In this document: one piece after another, positions 1 to 6,763 of the stretch
How positions within the stretch are numbered: position 1 is the stretch's first letter
Layout of the letters: each line of letters starts with the position of its first letter
Source of the DNA: an uncultured bacterium
GTDB lineage: Bacteria; Bacteroidota; Bacteroidia; Chitinophagales; CAIODY01
Direction of reading: 5' to 3'
Assembly (NCBI GenBank): GCA_903871715.1
Contig: CAIQHW010000277.1
Coordinates: 1-11,416 of the forward strand
DNA: 11,416 nt
Made by a program: the position numbers and the translations under genes
Notes under the pieces: model-generated
Told to the model about the DNA's origin: nothing
Database searches by the model: none
What the model saw: only the letters and a program-made list of their open reading frames with translations

Positions 1-2
1 AG

Positions 3-221
3 CATCGTCAACTCGAGGAAACCGTGAGTGAGTTGTCTGAAACTCAGGAATTTCTTTACGATGCCAAAAAGGAAGCTGAAAAAGCTGCAAAGGCAGAAAA
101 AGAAGCGAAGCAAAAAGCCAAAAAAGAAGCAGACAAATCGGCAAAGAAAGCTGCTAAAGAAAATAAAACACCTGCAGCAAATCCTTCTACCAATTCGAAA
201 AAAGATTCGGATGATGAGTAA
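3..221 (+). CDS. C-terminal tail of an unidentified Lys/Ala/Glu-rich protein (partial)
   Basis: The frame is open to the left edge, so this is the end of a longer gene. A GTG at 24 could be mistaken for a start, but seven sense codons precede it. About 72 residues are visible. The first 15 or so (HRQLEETVSELSETQ) have a helical, coiled-coil-like spacing. They are followed by a highly charged Ala/Lys/Glu helix (KKEAEKAAKAEKEAKQKAKK and onward) and an acidic, Ser/Asn-rich disordered end (KKDSDDE). Tails like this occur on many unrelated envelope and nucleoid-associated proteins, so no function can be assigned from it. The stop TAA at 219-221 is followed 19 nt later by a strong terminator, so this gene ends its transcription unit. 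Confidence 0.75.
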   Translation, partial: HRQLEETVSELSETQEFLYDAKKEAEKAAKAEKEAKQKAKKEADKSAKKAAKENKTPAANPSTNSKKDSDDE

Positions 222-240
222 GGGTTAAAATCATTATAAC

Positions 241-273
241 AAAAAGGCTATTACTAAAAGTAGTAGCCTTTTT
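241..273 (+). terminator. Rho-independent terminator, possibly bidirectional
   Basis: Arms 241-255 and 259-273 pair over 15 positions (14 Watson-Crick plus one T-G wobble) around a 3-nt AAA loop. The outer five pairs are A-T, so the right arm ends in a T-tract and the left arm starts with an A-tract, which would let the hairpin work in both directions. It begins 19 nt after the TAA of the left-edge gene. The arms and tract are read directly; termination is inferred. Confidence 0.85.
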
Positions 274-370
274 ATATAAATATAAAGTGGCTTTCTATCC
301 GAGCAATTAATATGCGTTAAATGAATGGACTGAAGCAAATAGAAAGGACATAATTTTAAAGTTAGCTTTA

Positions 371-395
371 CAAGTTTTGGAAACTTGGAAAGTTT
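371..395 (+). other. Two mutually exclusive short hairpins ahead of yifB
   Basis: In the 182-nt gap between the terminator and yifB, 371-377 (CAAGTTT) can pair with 381-387 (AAACTTG) across a 3-nt loop. Alternatively 381-386 (AAACTT) can pair with 390-395 (AAGTTT), also across 3 nt. The middle arm cannot do both. This could be an operator-like palindrome or a weak leader switch, or chance in AT-rich DNA. The best nearby promoter guess is a T-tract ending in TTTG at 434-437, a poor match to TAnnTTTG, which would put the hairpins upstream of the transcript. The rest of the gap shows nothing clear. Confidence 0.25.
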
Positions 396-455
396 GAAAT
401 TGCATTTTACATTTATCAAAAATAGGTTATTTTTTTGTAAAATATAAAAATAGTT

Positions 456-1994
456 ATGCTTGTAAAAACCTTTGGCAGCGCAGTGTATGGGGTAAATGCC
501 ATGACGATAACAGTTGAGGTAAACCTCACCGAAGGCGTTGGTTATTTTTTGGTAGGCTTGCCTGATAATGCGGTGAAAGAAAGTATGCACCGCATTGAAA
601 GTGCTTTGAAAATGTGTGATTATAAAATGCCAAGGCGCAAAGTAGTCATCAACATGGCACCTGCTGATATTCGCAAAGAAGGCTCTGCATATGACTTAAC
701 AATTGCGATGGGTTTGTTAGCCGCCAGCGAACAAGTAAATGGCGATGCGTTGAAAGATTTTATTTTGATGGGCGAATTATCGTTGGATGGAAAATTGCAA
801 CCCATCAAAGGTGCGTTGCCGATTGCCATTCAGGCACGACAAGAAAAATTTAAAGGATTAATTTTACCCAAAGAAAATGCTCGGGAAGCCGCCATAGTAA
901 ACAATTTAGAAGTTTACGGTGCAGAAGATATTAAACAAGTAATTGATTTTTTCAATGGTGAAAATTCATTAGAAAAAGTAGAGATTGATACCCGACAAGA
1001 ATTTTTATCTCAACAACAAAGTTTGGATTTTGATTTTGCGGATGTAAAAGGTCAAGAAAATATTAAACGTGCTTTAGAAATCGCAGCTGCTGGCGGACAC
1101 AATGCTATTTTAATTGGACCACCTGGTGCTGGCAAAACCATGCTAGCAAAGCGTTTGCCAACTATTTTACCACCGTTGAATTTACATGAAGCATTAGAAA
1201 CTACAAAAATTCATAGCGTTGCTGGTAAAATGCAAGCGCATGCTTCTTTGATTTCTGTTCGTCCATTTCGTTCGCCACATCACACCATCAGCGATGTTGC
1301 ATTAGTTGGCGGTGGCAACAATCCGCAGCCTGGTGAAATTTCTTTGGCACATAATGGTGTTTTATTTTTAGATGAATTGCCCGAGTTTAAACGCACTGTT
1401 TTGGAAGTATTGCGGCAGCCGATGGAAGAACGAAGAATTACGATTTCACGAGCAAAATTTTCGATAGAATATCCTGCCTCATTCATGTTGGTATCGGCTA
1501 TGAACCCTTGTCCATGCGGATTTTTCAATCATCCTGAAAAGGATTGTGTATGTCCGCCAGGTGTAGTGCAAAAATATTTAAACAAAATTTCGGGACCACT
1601 TTTAGATAGAATTGATTTGCATGTAGAAGTTACGCCAGTTTCATTTAATGAATTGACATCGCATCGTGTTTCGGAAAAAAGTGAAGCGGTGAGAGACCGG
1701 GTAATCAAGGCTCGTGAAATTCAGGAAGAAAGATTTAAGGAAACAAAAGACACCCATTGCAATGCGCAAATGAGTTCAAAAAAATTAAAAGAAATTTGTG
1801 TGATTACCACCGCTGGTGAAAATTTATTAAAAACGGCAATGGAAAAATTAGGTTTATCAGCTCGTGCTTATGACAGAATTTTGAAGGTAAGCCGCACCAT
1901 TGCTGATTTAGCAGCCAGCCCCGATATTAAAGTGGAGCATCTTGCCGAAGCGATTCAATACCGAAGTTTGGATAGAGAAAGTTGGGGAAATTAA
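456..1994 (+). CDS. yifB: YifB/ComM family Mg-chelatase-like AAA+ ATPase
   Basis: This is a full-length 512-residue YifB/ComM protein. The N-terminal ChlI/Lon-like domain (about 1-165) opens with the family's usual MLVKTFGSAVYGVNA and contains VGLPDNAVKES (33-43). The AAA+ core has Walker A GPPGAGKT (221-228), Walker B VLFLDELPEF (302-311), sensor-1 SAMNPCPCG (347-355) with a four-Cys cluster (352, 354, 364, 366) that may bind metal, and the GPLLDRIDLHVEV block (380-392). The C-terminal Mg-chelatase lid includes LSARAYDRILKVSRT (467-481). In naturally competent relatives ComM is a hexameric DNA helicase that promotes branch migration during integration of taken-up DNA; whether this host is competent is not shown. 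The ATG at 456 matches the family's start. The gene converges on uvrA with only 4 nt between stops and no hairpin terminator between them. Confidence 0.97.
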   Translation: MLVKTFGSAVYGVNAMTITVEVNLTEGVGYFLVGLPDNAVKESMHRIESALKMCDYKMPRRKVVINMAPADIRKEGSAYDLTIAMGLLAASEQVNGDALKDFILMGELSLDGKLQPIKGALPIAIQARQEKFKGLILPKENAREAAIVNNLEVYGAEDIKQVIDFFNGENSLEKVEIDTRQEFLSQQQSLDFDFADVKGQENIKRALEIAAAGGHNAILIGPPGAGKTMLAKRLPTILPPLNLHEALETTKIHSVAGKMQAHASLISVRPFRSPHHTISDVALVGGGNNPQPGEISLAHNGVLFLDELPEFKRTVLEVLRQPMEERRITISRAKFSIEYPASFMLVSAMNPCPCGFFNHPEKDCVCPPGVVQKYLNKISGPLLDRIDLHVEVTPVSFNELTSHRVSEKSEAVRDRVIKAREIQEERFKETKDTHCNAQMSSKKLKEICVITTAGENLLKTAMEKLGLSARAYDRILKVSRTIADLAASPDIKVEHLAEAIQYRSLDRESWGN

Positions 1995-1998
1995 TTTT

Positions 1999-4926
1999 TT
2001 ACTTCAATTTTTCTTTCAAAAATTTTGCAGTGTAGCTCTCTTTGCAACCTGCCAAACCTTCAGGAGTACCTGCAAACAGTAGGTTTCCACCAAGTTTGCC
2101 GCCTTCGGGTCCAAGGTCGATAACATAATCGGCGCATTTAATTACTTCGGTATTATGTTCAATCACAATCACACTATGTCCTGCTTCAATCAATGCATTG
2201 AATGATTTTAGTAACTTGTTAATGTCGTGAAAATGCAAGCCTGTGGTGGGTTCATCGAATATAAACAACACATGGTCGGTGGCTGCGCCTTTGCCCAAAT
2301 ACGATGCTAATTTTACCCGTTGCGCTTCGCCGCCCGAAAGTGTGCTGCTGCTTTGACCCAATGCCACATAGCCCAAACCCACTTCCTGCAAGGGTTTTAT
2401 CTTGTCTACAATATTTTTTTCGGCTTCAAAAAACTCCATCGCTTCATCTACTGTGAGGTTTAAAACTTCGCTGATATTTTTTCCTTTGTATAAAACTTCC
2501 AATACATCGGCTTTGAAACGCTTGCCACCACAGTCTTCACAGGTTAAATGCACGTCGGCTAAAAACTGCATTTCAACAATTACTTCGCCATCGCCCTTGC
2601 AAGTTTCGCATCGTCCGCCTTCTACATTAAATGAAAAATGACGTGGCAAAAAGCCTTTAAATTTTGCCATCGGAATTTCTGAAAATAAATCTCTGATTAA
2701 ATCGTAAGCCTTCACATAAGTAACAGGATTGCTTCGCGATGATTTACCCAAAGGATTTTGGTCAATCATTTCTACGATTTTTATACGTTCAATATCTCCA
2801 GTTATTTTATCGTACAAACCTGGTCGCTCGGTGCTATGGTCAAGCTTTTGCAGCAACACAGGATGCAAAATTTGTTTGATTAAAGTGGTTTTTCCGCTGC
2901 CACTTACACCACTTACCACCACCAAACAATTCAGTGGAATATCTACCGTAATGTTTTTCAAATTATTTTGTCGGCAGCCATGCAAAGTCAGTTTATTCAA
3001 TGGTTTGCGGCGCACTTCAGGTACATCAATTTTCAATTCGCCATTCAAATATTTGGTGGTAAGCGATTTTGAATCTTTACTGAGTTTTTTATAATCGCCT
3101 TCAAACACCACTTCACCGCCCAGTTTGCCGGCAAATGGTCCCATGTCAATAATGTAATCAGCAGCTTTCATCACTTCTTCTTCATGCTCCACCACAATCA
3201 CTGTGTTGCCCATATTGCGTAAGCTCATCAACACTTTTGTTAATCGAGCAGTATCTCTGGGATGCAAGCCCACACTGGGCTCATCTAAAATATACAATGA
3301 TGAAGTAAGATTGCTGCCCAATGTTCGGGTGAGTTGAATGCGCTGTGTTTCGCCACCACTAAGCGATGAAGAAACGCGATTGAGTGTGAGATAATTTAAA
3401 CCCACATCCATCATAAATTGTAGCCGATTATTTAATTCTACCAAAATTGTTTTGGCAATAGTGTTGTCGTGTTTATTCAATTTCAAATCCTGAAACCACT
3501 GCTGCAGCTCGTTTATAGGCATGCTTAATAAATCGCCAATATTTTTTTCGTTGATTTTTACATACCCTGCATCTTTTCTAATTCGGCTTCCTTTGCATTC
3601 GGGGCAAGTGGTTTTGCCTTTGTATCGCGACACCATTACACGATATTGAATTTTGTAAGTTTGATATTCTAAGAAATTGAAAAACTCTCGAAGCCCTTTA
3701 AAATAGCGGTTTCCATCCCAAAGCAATTGGTATTCTTGTTCTGATAAATCGGCAATAGCACGATGAATGGGGAAATCAAATTTCAAAGCCGATTTAATTA
3801 AAGCATCACGCCACTCCTTCATTTTTTCGCTGCGCCAAGGTGCAATGGCATCTTCATAAACACTCAACGATTTATCGGGAAAAACCAAATCATGGTCGAT
3901 GCCCAAAACAGTTCCAAACCCTTCGCATTTTTTGCAAGCTCCATAAGGACTATTGAAACTAAAAAAATGCGGCGTTGGTTGTTCAAATTGAATTCTATCC
4001 AACTCGAATCGGTTCGAGAATTTTCTTTTTTCGATGCCCACAATTTCCACTTCACATGCACCATCACCTTCGTCAAACGCAGTTTGGATGCTATCTGCAA
4101 TACGTTTACGATTGTCCTCGTCTTCAGCATTTACAACAAATCTATCAATGAGCAATGAGATGTTTGATGTTGGAATTGAAACTGTTTCAATTTTAGATTT
4201 ACGATTTATGATTTCAGATTTTTCAGCCGAATTATTTTCAGATTTTACTTTTTCTGTTTCAGATTTTTTTGTTGATTTTTTTTTCGCTGCAGGTTTATCA
4301 TTTGCAAATCTTGCTTCATCGCTTAACAAGTCATCAATGCGTTTCACCTCTCCATTTTCCATCACTCGGCTAAACCCTTTTTGCAATAAAATTTCCAATT
4401 CTTCTTTTAATGTTCGGTCTTTAGATTGCTTCAAATTCACATACACCAAGGCTTTGGTGTCGTTGCTAAAACTATGAATAAAATCAACCACATCGCTCAC
4501 CTCATCTTTTTTCACTTCTTTATGGCTGATGGGCGAATACGTTTTTCCCACTCGTGCAAAAAATAATCGCAGATAATCATACATCTCGGTAAACGTGCCT
4601 ACGGTACTGCGATTGGTTCGCGAATTTATTTTTTGTTCAATGGCAATCGCTGGTGCAATGCCTTTAATATACTCCACATTGGGTTTATCCATGCGCATTA
4701 AAAACTGACGAGCATAGCTCGAAAGGCTTTCTACATAACGCCTTTGACCTTCGGCATACAACGTATCAAACACCAATGATGATTTGCCACTGCCGCTAAC
4801 GCCTGTAACCACTACCAATTTATTTCGAGGGATATTAACGTCAACGCCTTTCAGGTTGTGCACTTTGGCGTTTTTTATCAGAATGTGAGTTTTGGAATTT
4901 ACTTCGTTCATGTGAGCTGATGCCAT
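1999..4926 (-). CDS. uvrA: UvrA, excinuclease ABC subunit A
   Basis: UvrA is the damage-sensing dimeric ABC ATPase that loads UvrB in nucleotide excision repair. From the ATG at 4926 (975 residues) the first ATPase half has Walker A GVSGSGKSS (42-50), signature LSGGE (522-526) and Walker B YILDEP. The second half has Walker A GVSGSGKTT (673-681), IDQNPLGKSSRSNPVTY, LSGGE (863-867) and FIFDEP (888-893). Zinc-module cysteine pairs lie at 331/334, 441/444 and 773/776 with 796/799. An open frame reaches a TTG at 4947 (982 residues), but that codon lies inside the promoter -7 box, so ATG 4926 or ATG 4911 (970 residues, MNEVNSK) is the likely start; the choice between them is uncertain. Family members are usually about 940-950 residues. 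The excess is mostly a Lys/Ser/Glu-rich insertion near 209-251, built partly on short DNA repeats. Confidence 0.97.
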   Translation of the reverse strand: MASAHMNEVNSKTHILIKNAKVHNLKGVDVNIPRNKLVVVTGVSGSGKSSLVFDTLYAEGQRRYVESLSSYARQFLMRMDKPNVEYIKGIAPAIAIEQKINSRTNRSTVGTFTEMYDYLRLFFARVGKTYSPISHKEVKKDEVSDVVDFIHSFSNDTKALVYVNLKQSKDRTLKEELEILLQKGFSRVMENGEVKRIDDLLSDEARFANDKPAAKKKSTKKSETEKVKSENNSAEKSEIINRKSKIETVSIPTSNISLLIDRFVVNAEDEDNRKRIADSIQTAFDEGDGACEVEIVGIEKRKFSNRFELDRIQFEQPTPHFFSFNSPYGACKKCEGFGTVLGIDHDLVFPDKSLSVYEDAIAPWRSEKMKEWRDALIKSALKFDFPIHRAIADLSEQEYQLLWDGNRYFKGLREFFNFLEYQTYKIQYRVMVSRYKGKTTCPECKGSRIRKDAGYVKINEKNIGDLLSMPINELQQWFQDLKLNKHDNTIAKTILVELNNRLQFMMDVGLNYLTLNRVSSSLSGGETQRIQLTRTLGSNLTSSLYILDEPSVGLHPRDTARLTKVLMSLRNMGNTVIVVEHEEEVMKAADYIIDMGPFAGKLGGEVVFEGDYKKLSKDSKSLTTKYLNGELKIDVPEVRRKPLNKLTLHGCRQNNLKNITVDIPLNCLVVVSGVSGSGKTTLIKQILHPVLLQKLDHSTERPGLYDKITGDIERIKIVEMIDQNPLGKSSRSNPVTYVKAYDLIRDLFSEIPMAKFKGFLPRHFSFNVEGGRCETCKGDGEVIVEMQFLADVHLTCEDCGGKRFKADVLEVLYKGKNISEVLNLTVDEAMEFFEAEKNIVDKIKPLQEVGLGYVALGQSSSTLSGGEAQRVKLASYLGKGAATDHVLFIFDEPTTGLHFHDINKLLKSFNALIEAGHSVIVIEHNTEVIKCADYVIDLGPEGGKLGGNLLFAGTPEGLAGCKESYTAKFLKEKLK
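4190..4267 (-). repeat. Heptanucleotide array and 11-bp repeats inside uvrA
   Basis: On the + strand 4190-4224 splits into five consecutive 7-mers: ATTTTAG, ATTTACG, ATTTATG, ATTTCAG, ATTTTTC. An exact 11-mer TTTCAGATTTT also occurs at 4212-4222, 4236-4246 and 4257-4267. Its 24- and 21-nt spacings keep the reading frame, so each copy encodes Lys-Ser-Glu in UvrA. The block encodes the low-complexity part of the UvrA insertion (roughly residues 221-246 from ATG 4926). From memory, similar degenerate heptamers are common in noncoding DNA of Bacteroidota. Confidence 0.8.
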
Positions 4927-4944
4927 CAAAATTTTTACAAACCG

Positions 4945-4952
4945 CAAATGTA
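4945..4952 (-). promoter_or_regulatory. uvrA promoter -7 box (TACATTTG)
   Basis: The minus strand reads TACATTTG, an exact match to the Bacteroidota primary-sigma -7 consensus TAnnTTTG. No -33 TTG sits at the usual 19-21 nt spacing; the nearest TTG triplets are 14 and 24 nt upstream. Transcription would start near 4938-4941, giving a leader of about 14 nt to the ATG at 4926 or 29 nt to the ATG at 4911. The TTG codon at 4947-4945 is part of the box, so it would not be transcribed from here. The 10 bases GTACATTTGC recur in front of the ppiD-like gene. Confidence 0.65.
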
Positions 4953-5097
4953 CATTTTTAAAGAAACAAGCTCATGCAAATAATGTTGTGAAATCGTTTT
5001 CAAGTTTTTTTCCGAAGCAAATACGTAAAACACTTTAGCAATGGTGCTTTCAGCTAATAGTAGTTTTACATCGAAACACTAACACTACTAACCCAAC

Positions 5098-5691
5098 ATG
5101 AAACACTTATTTAAAACAACGACGTTAATAGCTTTATCACTAGCTCAATTTACAGTAATCAATTCTGGCTTTTGCGCTGGCAAAACAAAAAAAGAGGAAG
5201 CAAAGAAAACAACTTCAAAAGAATTAGCACAAGCCGACAAAGCCACATCTGTAGCCAGTTCCGCAAAAAATATGTCGATGGAAATTTCAGCCGATACTGC
5301 TTATTATAATGGAAAAGCTGTGTTGTTGCAAATTCCATTTACCAACGAAAAACACAACAAATATTTTACAGTAAGCAATTTAAACGGCGAAAAAATTGCG
5401 TTTATTGAAGTAGGAACTTATTTGAATGGAATGACTTTTTATAATGTCAATTATTTAGCAACCAACCAAAGCACTTATGGGGGGATGTATGAATCAACTG
5501 GCGAGTTTGTAGAATTATTGGCGCAAAATATTACTGATGGAAAATTAACTGCTGGCAATGTGATAAAACTTGCTAAAGAAAATAAATTGGAGTTGAAAAA
5601 TAATGTGGTTTTTAAATTCCCAGCTTTAAAATCACCATCGCATAAAGCAGCACCACAAAGCCTTCCACTATCTTTTGTAGAAGTTCAATAA
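5098..5691 (+). CDS. Small secreted protein of unknown function
   Basis: This 197-residue protein starts with a clear signal peptide: Lys at 2 and 6, a hydrophobic core at about 9-22, and a likely signal peptidase I cut after Cys26-Ala27. Cys26 is not in a proper lipobox, because Phe precedes it. A Lys/Ala/Thr/Ser-rich linker (28-58) leads to a compact region (60-175) with beta-type segments such as AVLLQIPF, KYFTVSNLNGEKIAFIEVG and MTFYNVNY. The end is Pro/Ser-rich (about 175-197). I do not recognise the family. The export signal places it in the periplasm or beyond. It is transcribed away from uvrA across a 150-nt gap and has its own terminator just downstream, so it is probably monocistronic. 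The best promoter guess is TAGTTTTA at 5061-5068, which lacks the final G and a -33 TTG. Confidence 0.8.
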   Translation: MKHLFKTTTLIALSLAQFTVINSGFCAGKTKKEEAKKTTSKELAQADKATSVASSAKNMSMEISADTAYYNGKAVLLQIPFTNEKHNKYFTVSNLNGEKIAFIEVGTYLNGMTFYNVNYLATNQSTYGGMYESTGEFVELLAQNITDGKLTAGNVIKLAKENKLELKNNVVFKFPALKSPSHKAAPQSLPLSFVEVQ

Positions 5692-5703
5692 AATATTTTA
5701 CCT

Positions 5704-5751
5704 AAAATAAAACGAGCTGTTGCACAACAAATGCTGCAGCTTTTTTATTTT
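5704..5751 (+). terminator. Rho-independent terminator after the secreted protein gene
   Basis: Arms 5704-5724 and 5732-5751 pair around a 7-nt loop. The core AGCTG...GCA pairs with TGC...CAGCT, with one wobble and one T-T mismatch. Flanking A- and T-tracts extend the stem, and a T-rich run follows the core. It starts 12 nt after the TAA at 5691 and leaves only about 36 nt before yraN. Confidence 0.75.
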
Positions 5752-5787
5752 AAAAGAAGTGATTATTTTTCTGAAAATTAATTTACC

Positions 5788-6165
5788 ATGAGTTTTAACG
5801 ACAACCCAACTAATCGCGAAATTGGTGCTGCTGGCGAAGATGCAGCCGTGCAATATTTAAAATCGAAAGGTTTTGTGATTTTAGAAACCAACTGGCGATT
5901 TGGGCAAGCCGAAGTAGATATCATTGCAAAAGATAAAACCGATTTGGTTTTTGTTGAAGTAAAAACACGAAGCAGCAATAAATTTGGCGAACCAGAAATG
6001 GCGGTAAACAAAGCCAAACAGCGCATGTATCAACGTTTGGCAACAGGTTACATAGAAAAGAAAAACTTAAATATGGATGTGCGATTTGATATTATTGCCA
6101 TCGTCAACAAAATTCTAGAACCTGAAATTTTTCACATCAAGGATGCATTCTATCCTTACAATTAA
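5788..6165 (+). CDS. yraN: YraN family (UPF0102) endonuclease-fold protein
   Basis: This is a full-length 125-residue YraN protein. Family marks in order are REIGAAGEDAAVQYLKSKGF (10-29), the N-x-R then AEVDIIAKD stretch (35-49, with Asp44), LVFVEVKTR (53-61, with the Glu57-x-Lys59 pair) and the helix beginning NKAKQRM (74-80). DVRFDIIAI (97-105) closes the fold. The E...D...ExK arrangement is that of restriction-endonuclease-like nucleases related to Holliday-junction resolvases. Family members are widespread, but the cellular role is poorly established, so nuclease activity here is inferred. The ATG at 5788 gives the expected length. It follows the preceding terminator closely, with only a weak promoter candidate (TATTTTTC at 5764-5771). 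Its stop lies 2 nt from that of the convergent DUF2480 gene. Confidence 0.95.
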   Translation: MSFNDNPTNREIGAAGEDAAVQYLKSKGFVILETNWRFGQAEVDIIAKDKTDLVFVEVKTRSSNKFGEPEMAVNKAKQRMYQRLATGYIEKKNLNMDVRFDIIAIVNKILEPEIFHIKDAFYPYN

Positions 6166-6167
6166 AA

Positions 6168-6683
6168 TCATTTTTTCTTGTACAAAGGCACAGTGGAACA
6201 GGGCTCGCCGTACATAATTGTTTTTGCAAACGGCAATAGCAATCGTGTAATTTCAACATACACACCAGTTGGCACTGGCTTATCGCCACAACCTTTTATC
6301 ACTAATCGTTGGTCGGCAAACGTAGTAAAATCAATCATTTTCAGTTGTTCGTTCATTTGTTGCTGAATAAAATTTTCGGCAGTGCCATAAAATATTTTTG
6401 TTGCTATAGGTTGCAAATGAATGGCCGCAAGCATAAATGCCCAAATTGGAATGATGGCATCGGTGCTGCAAAAAATGCAAACAGCTTTATTTTGGTAAAT
6501 GCTGAAATCCAGCTCCATCATGGCTTTGCGATAATCTTTTTCACGAAGAATTAATCCTTGAAATAAAAATGGTTGCAAATCGAAAGCAATGATTTCATCT
6601 TTTGGAAAATATTCTTCCAAATTAAAAGTGATGATGCCACTTTCATCTACTCGGTTTTTTAGAGGCTGTTGTTGAATTTGCAT
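6168..6683 (-). CDS. DUF2480 family protein
   Basis: I recognise this 171-residue soluble protein as DUF2480, a Bacteroidota family without a known function. Characteristic segments are RVDESGIITFNLEEYFP (11-27), the FDLQPFLFQGLILREKDYR block (34-52), FCSTDAIIPIWAFML (71-85), LVIKGCGDKPVPTGVYVEITR (127-147) and the C-terminal YGEPCSTVPLYKK (158-170). The family-like blocks contain cysteines 72, 132 and 162, which could be metal- or redox-active; that is a guess. There is no signal peptide or membrane segment, so it is probably cytoplasmic. The ATG at 6683 gives the full family length. It sits 17 nt downstream of the terminator that closes the ppiD-like gene, and no good promoter is visible in that gap. 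Confidence 0.92.
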   Translation of the reverse strand: MQIQQQPLKNRVDESGIITFNLEEYFPKDEIIAFDLQPFLFQGLILREKDYRKAMMELDFSIYQNKAVCIFCSTDAIIPIWAFMLAAIHLQPIATKIFYGTAENFIQQQMNEQLKMIDFTTFADQRLVIKGCGDKPVPTGVYVEITRLLLPFAKTIMYGEPCSTVPLYKKK

Positions 6684-6700
6684 GATTTTTAAAAATAAAA

Positions 6701-6740
6701 AAACGGCTTTGTTTTTTGTAAAGTTAAAACAAAGCCGTTT
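6701..6740 (-). terminator. Strong terminator after the ppiD-like gene
   Basis: Arms 6701-6715 and 6726-6740 are perfectly complementary over 15 bp, enclosing a 10-nt loop, with the GC-rich core ACGGC/GCCGT. Read on the minus strand, the stem runs into a T-tract (the A-run at 6694-6700). It begins 23 nt after the stop of the isomerase gene. It also forms the whole upstream region of DUF2480, so readthrough may set that gene's expression. Confidence 0.88.
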
Positions 6741-6763
6741 GCTAAAAGTTGTGATTTTTCGGT

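Noticed and set aside
24..221. A complete 65-residue small gene starting at GTG 24
   Set aside because: The same frame is open upstream to the window edge, so the GTG is more likely an internal Val codon of a truncated larger gene.
291..346. Inverted repeat CTTTCTAT/ATAGAAAG flanking 40 nt upstream of yifB
   Set aside because: Only 8 bp with a long unstructured loop; expected by chance in AT-rich DNA.
234..590. 118-codon minus-strand frame covering the yifB upstream region
   Set aside because: It overlaps the terminator and the start of yifB, and its Leu/Phe/Tyr/Lys-rich product looks like translated AT-rich noncoding DNA.
2006..2024. Inverted repeat AATTTTT/AAAAATT at the yifB-uvrA junction as a terminator
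   Set aside because: The stem is pure A-T, 7 bp, and lies inside the last codons of uvrA; too weak for an intrinsic terminator.
4034..4477. 147-codon open frame on the plus strand, antisense to uvrA
   Set aside because: It lies opposite the Lys/Ser-rich insertion of UvrA; its Ser/Phe-rich product is the mirror of low-complexity coding DNA, with no domain or signal of its own.
5119..5178. Secreted 197-residue protein as a lipoprotein anchored at Cys26
   Set aside because: The residues before the Cys (Ser-Gly-Phe) do not form a lipobox; Phe at -1 is not tolerated, and an Ala27 signal peptidase I site fits better.
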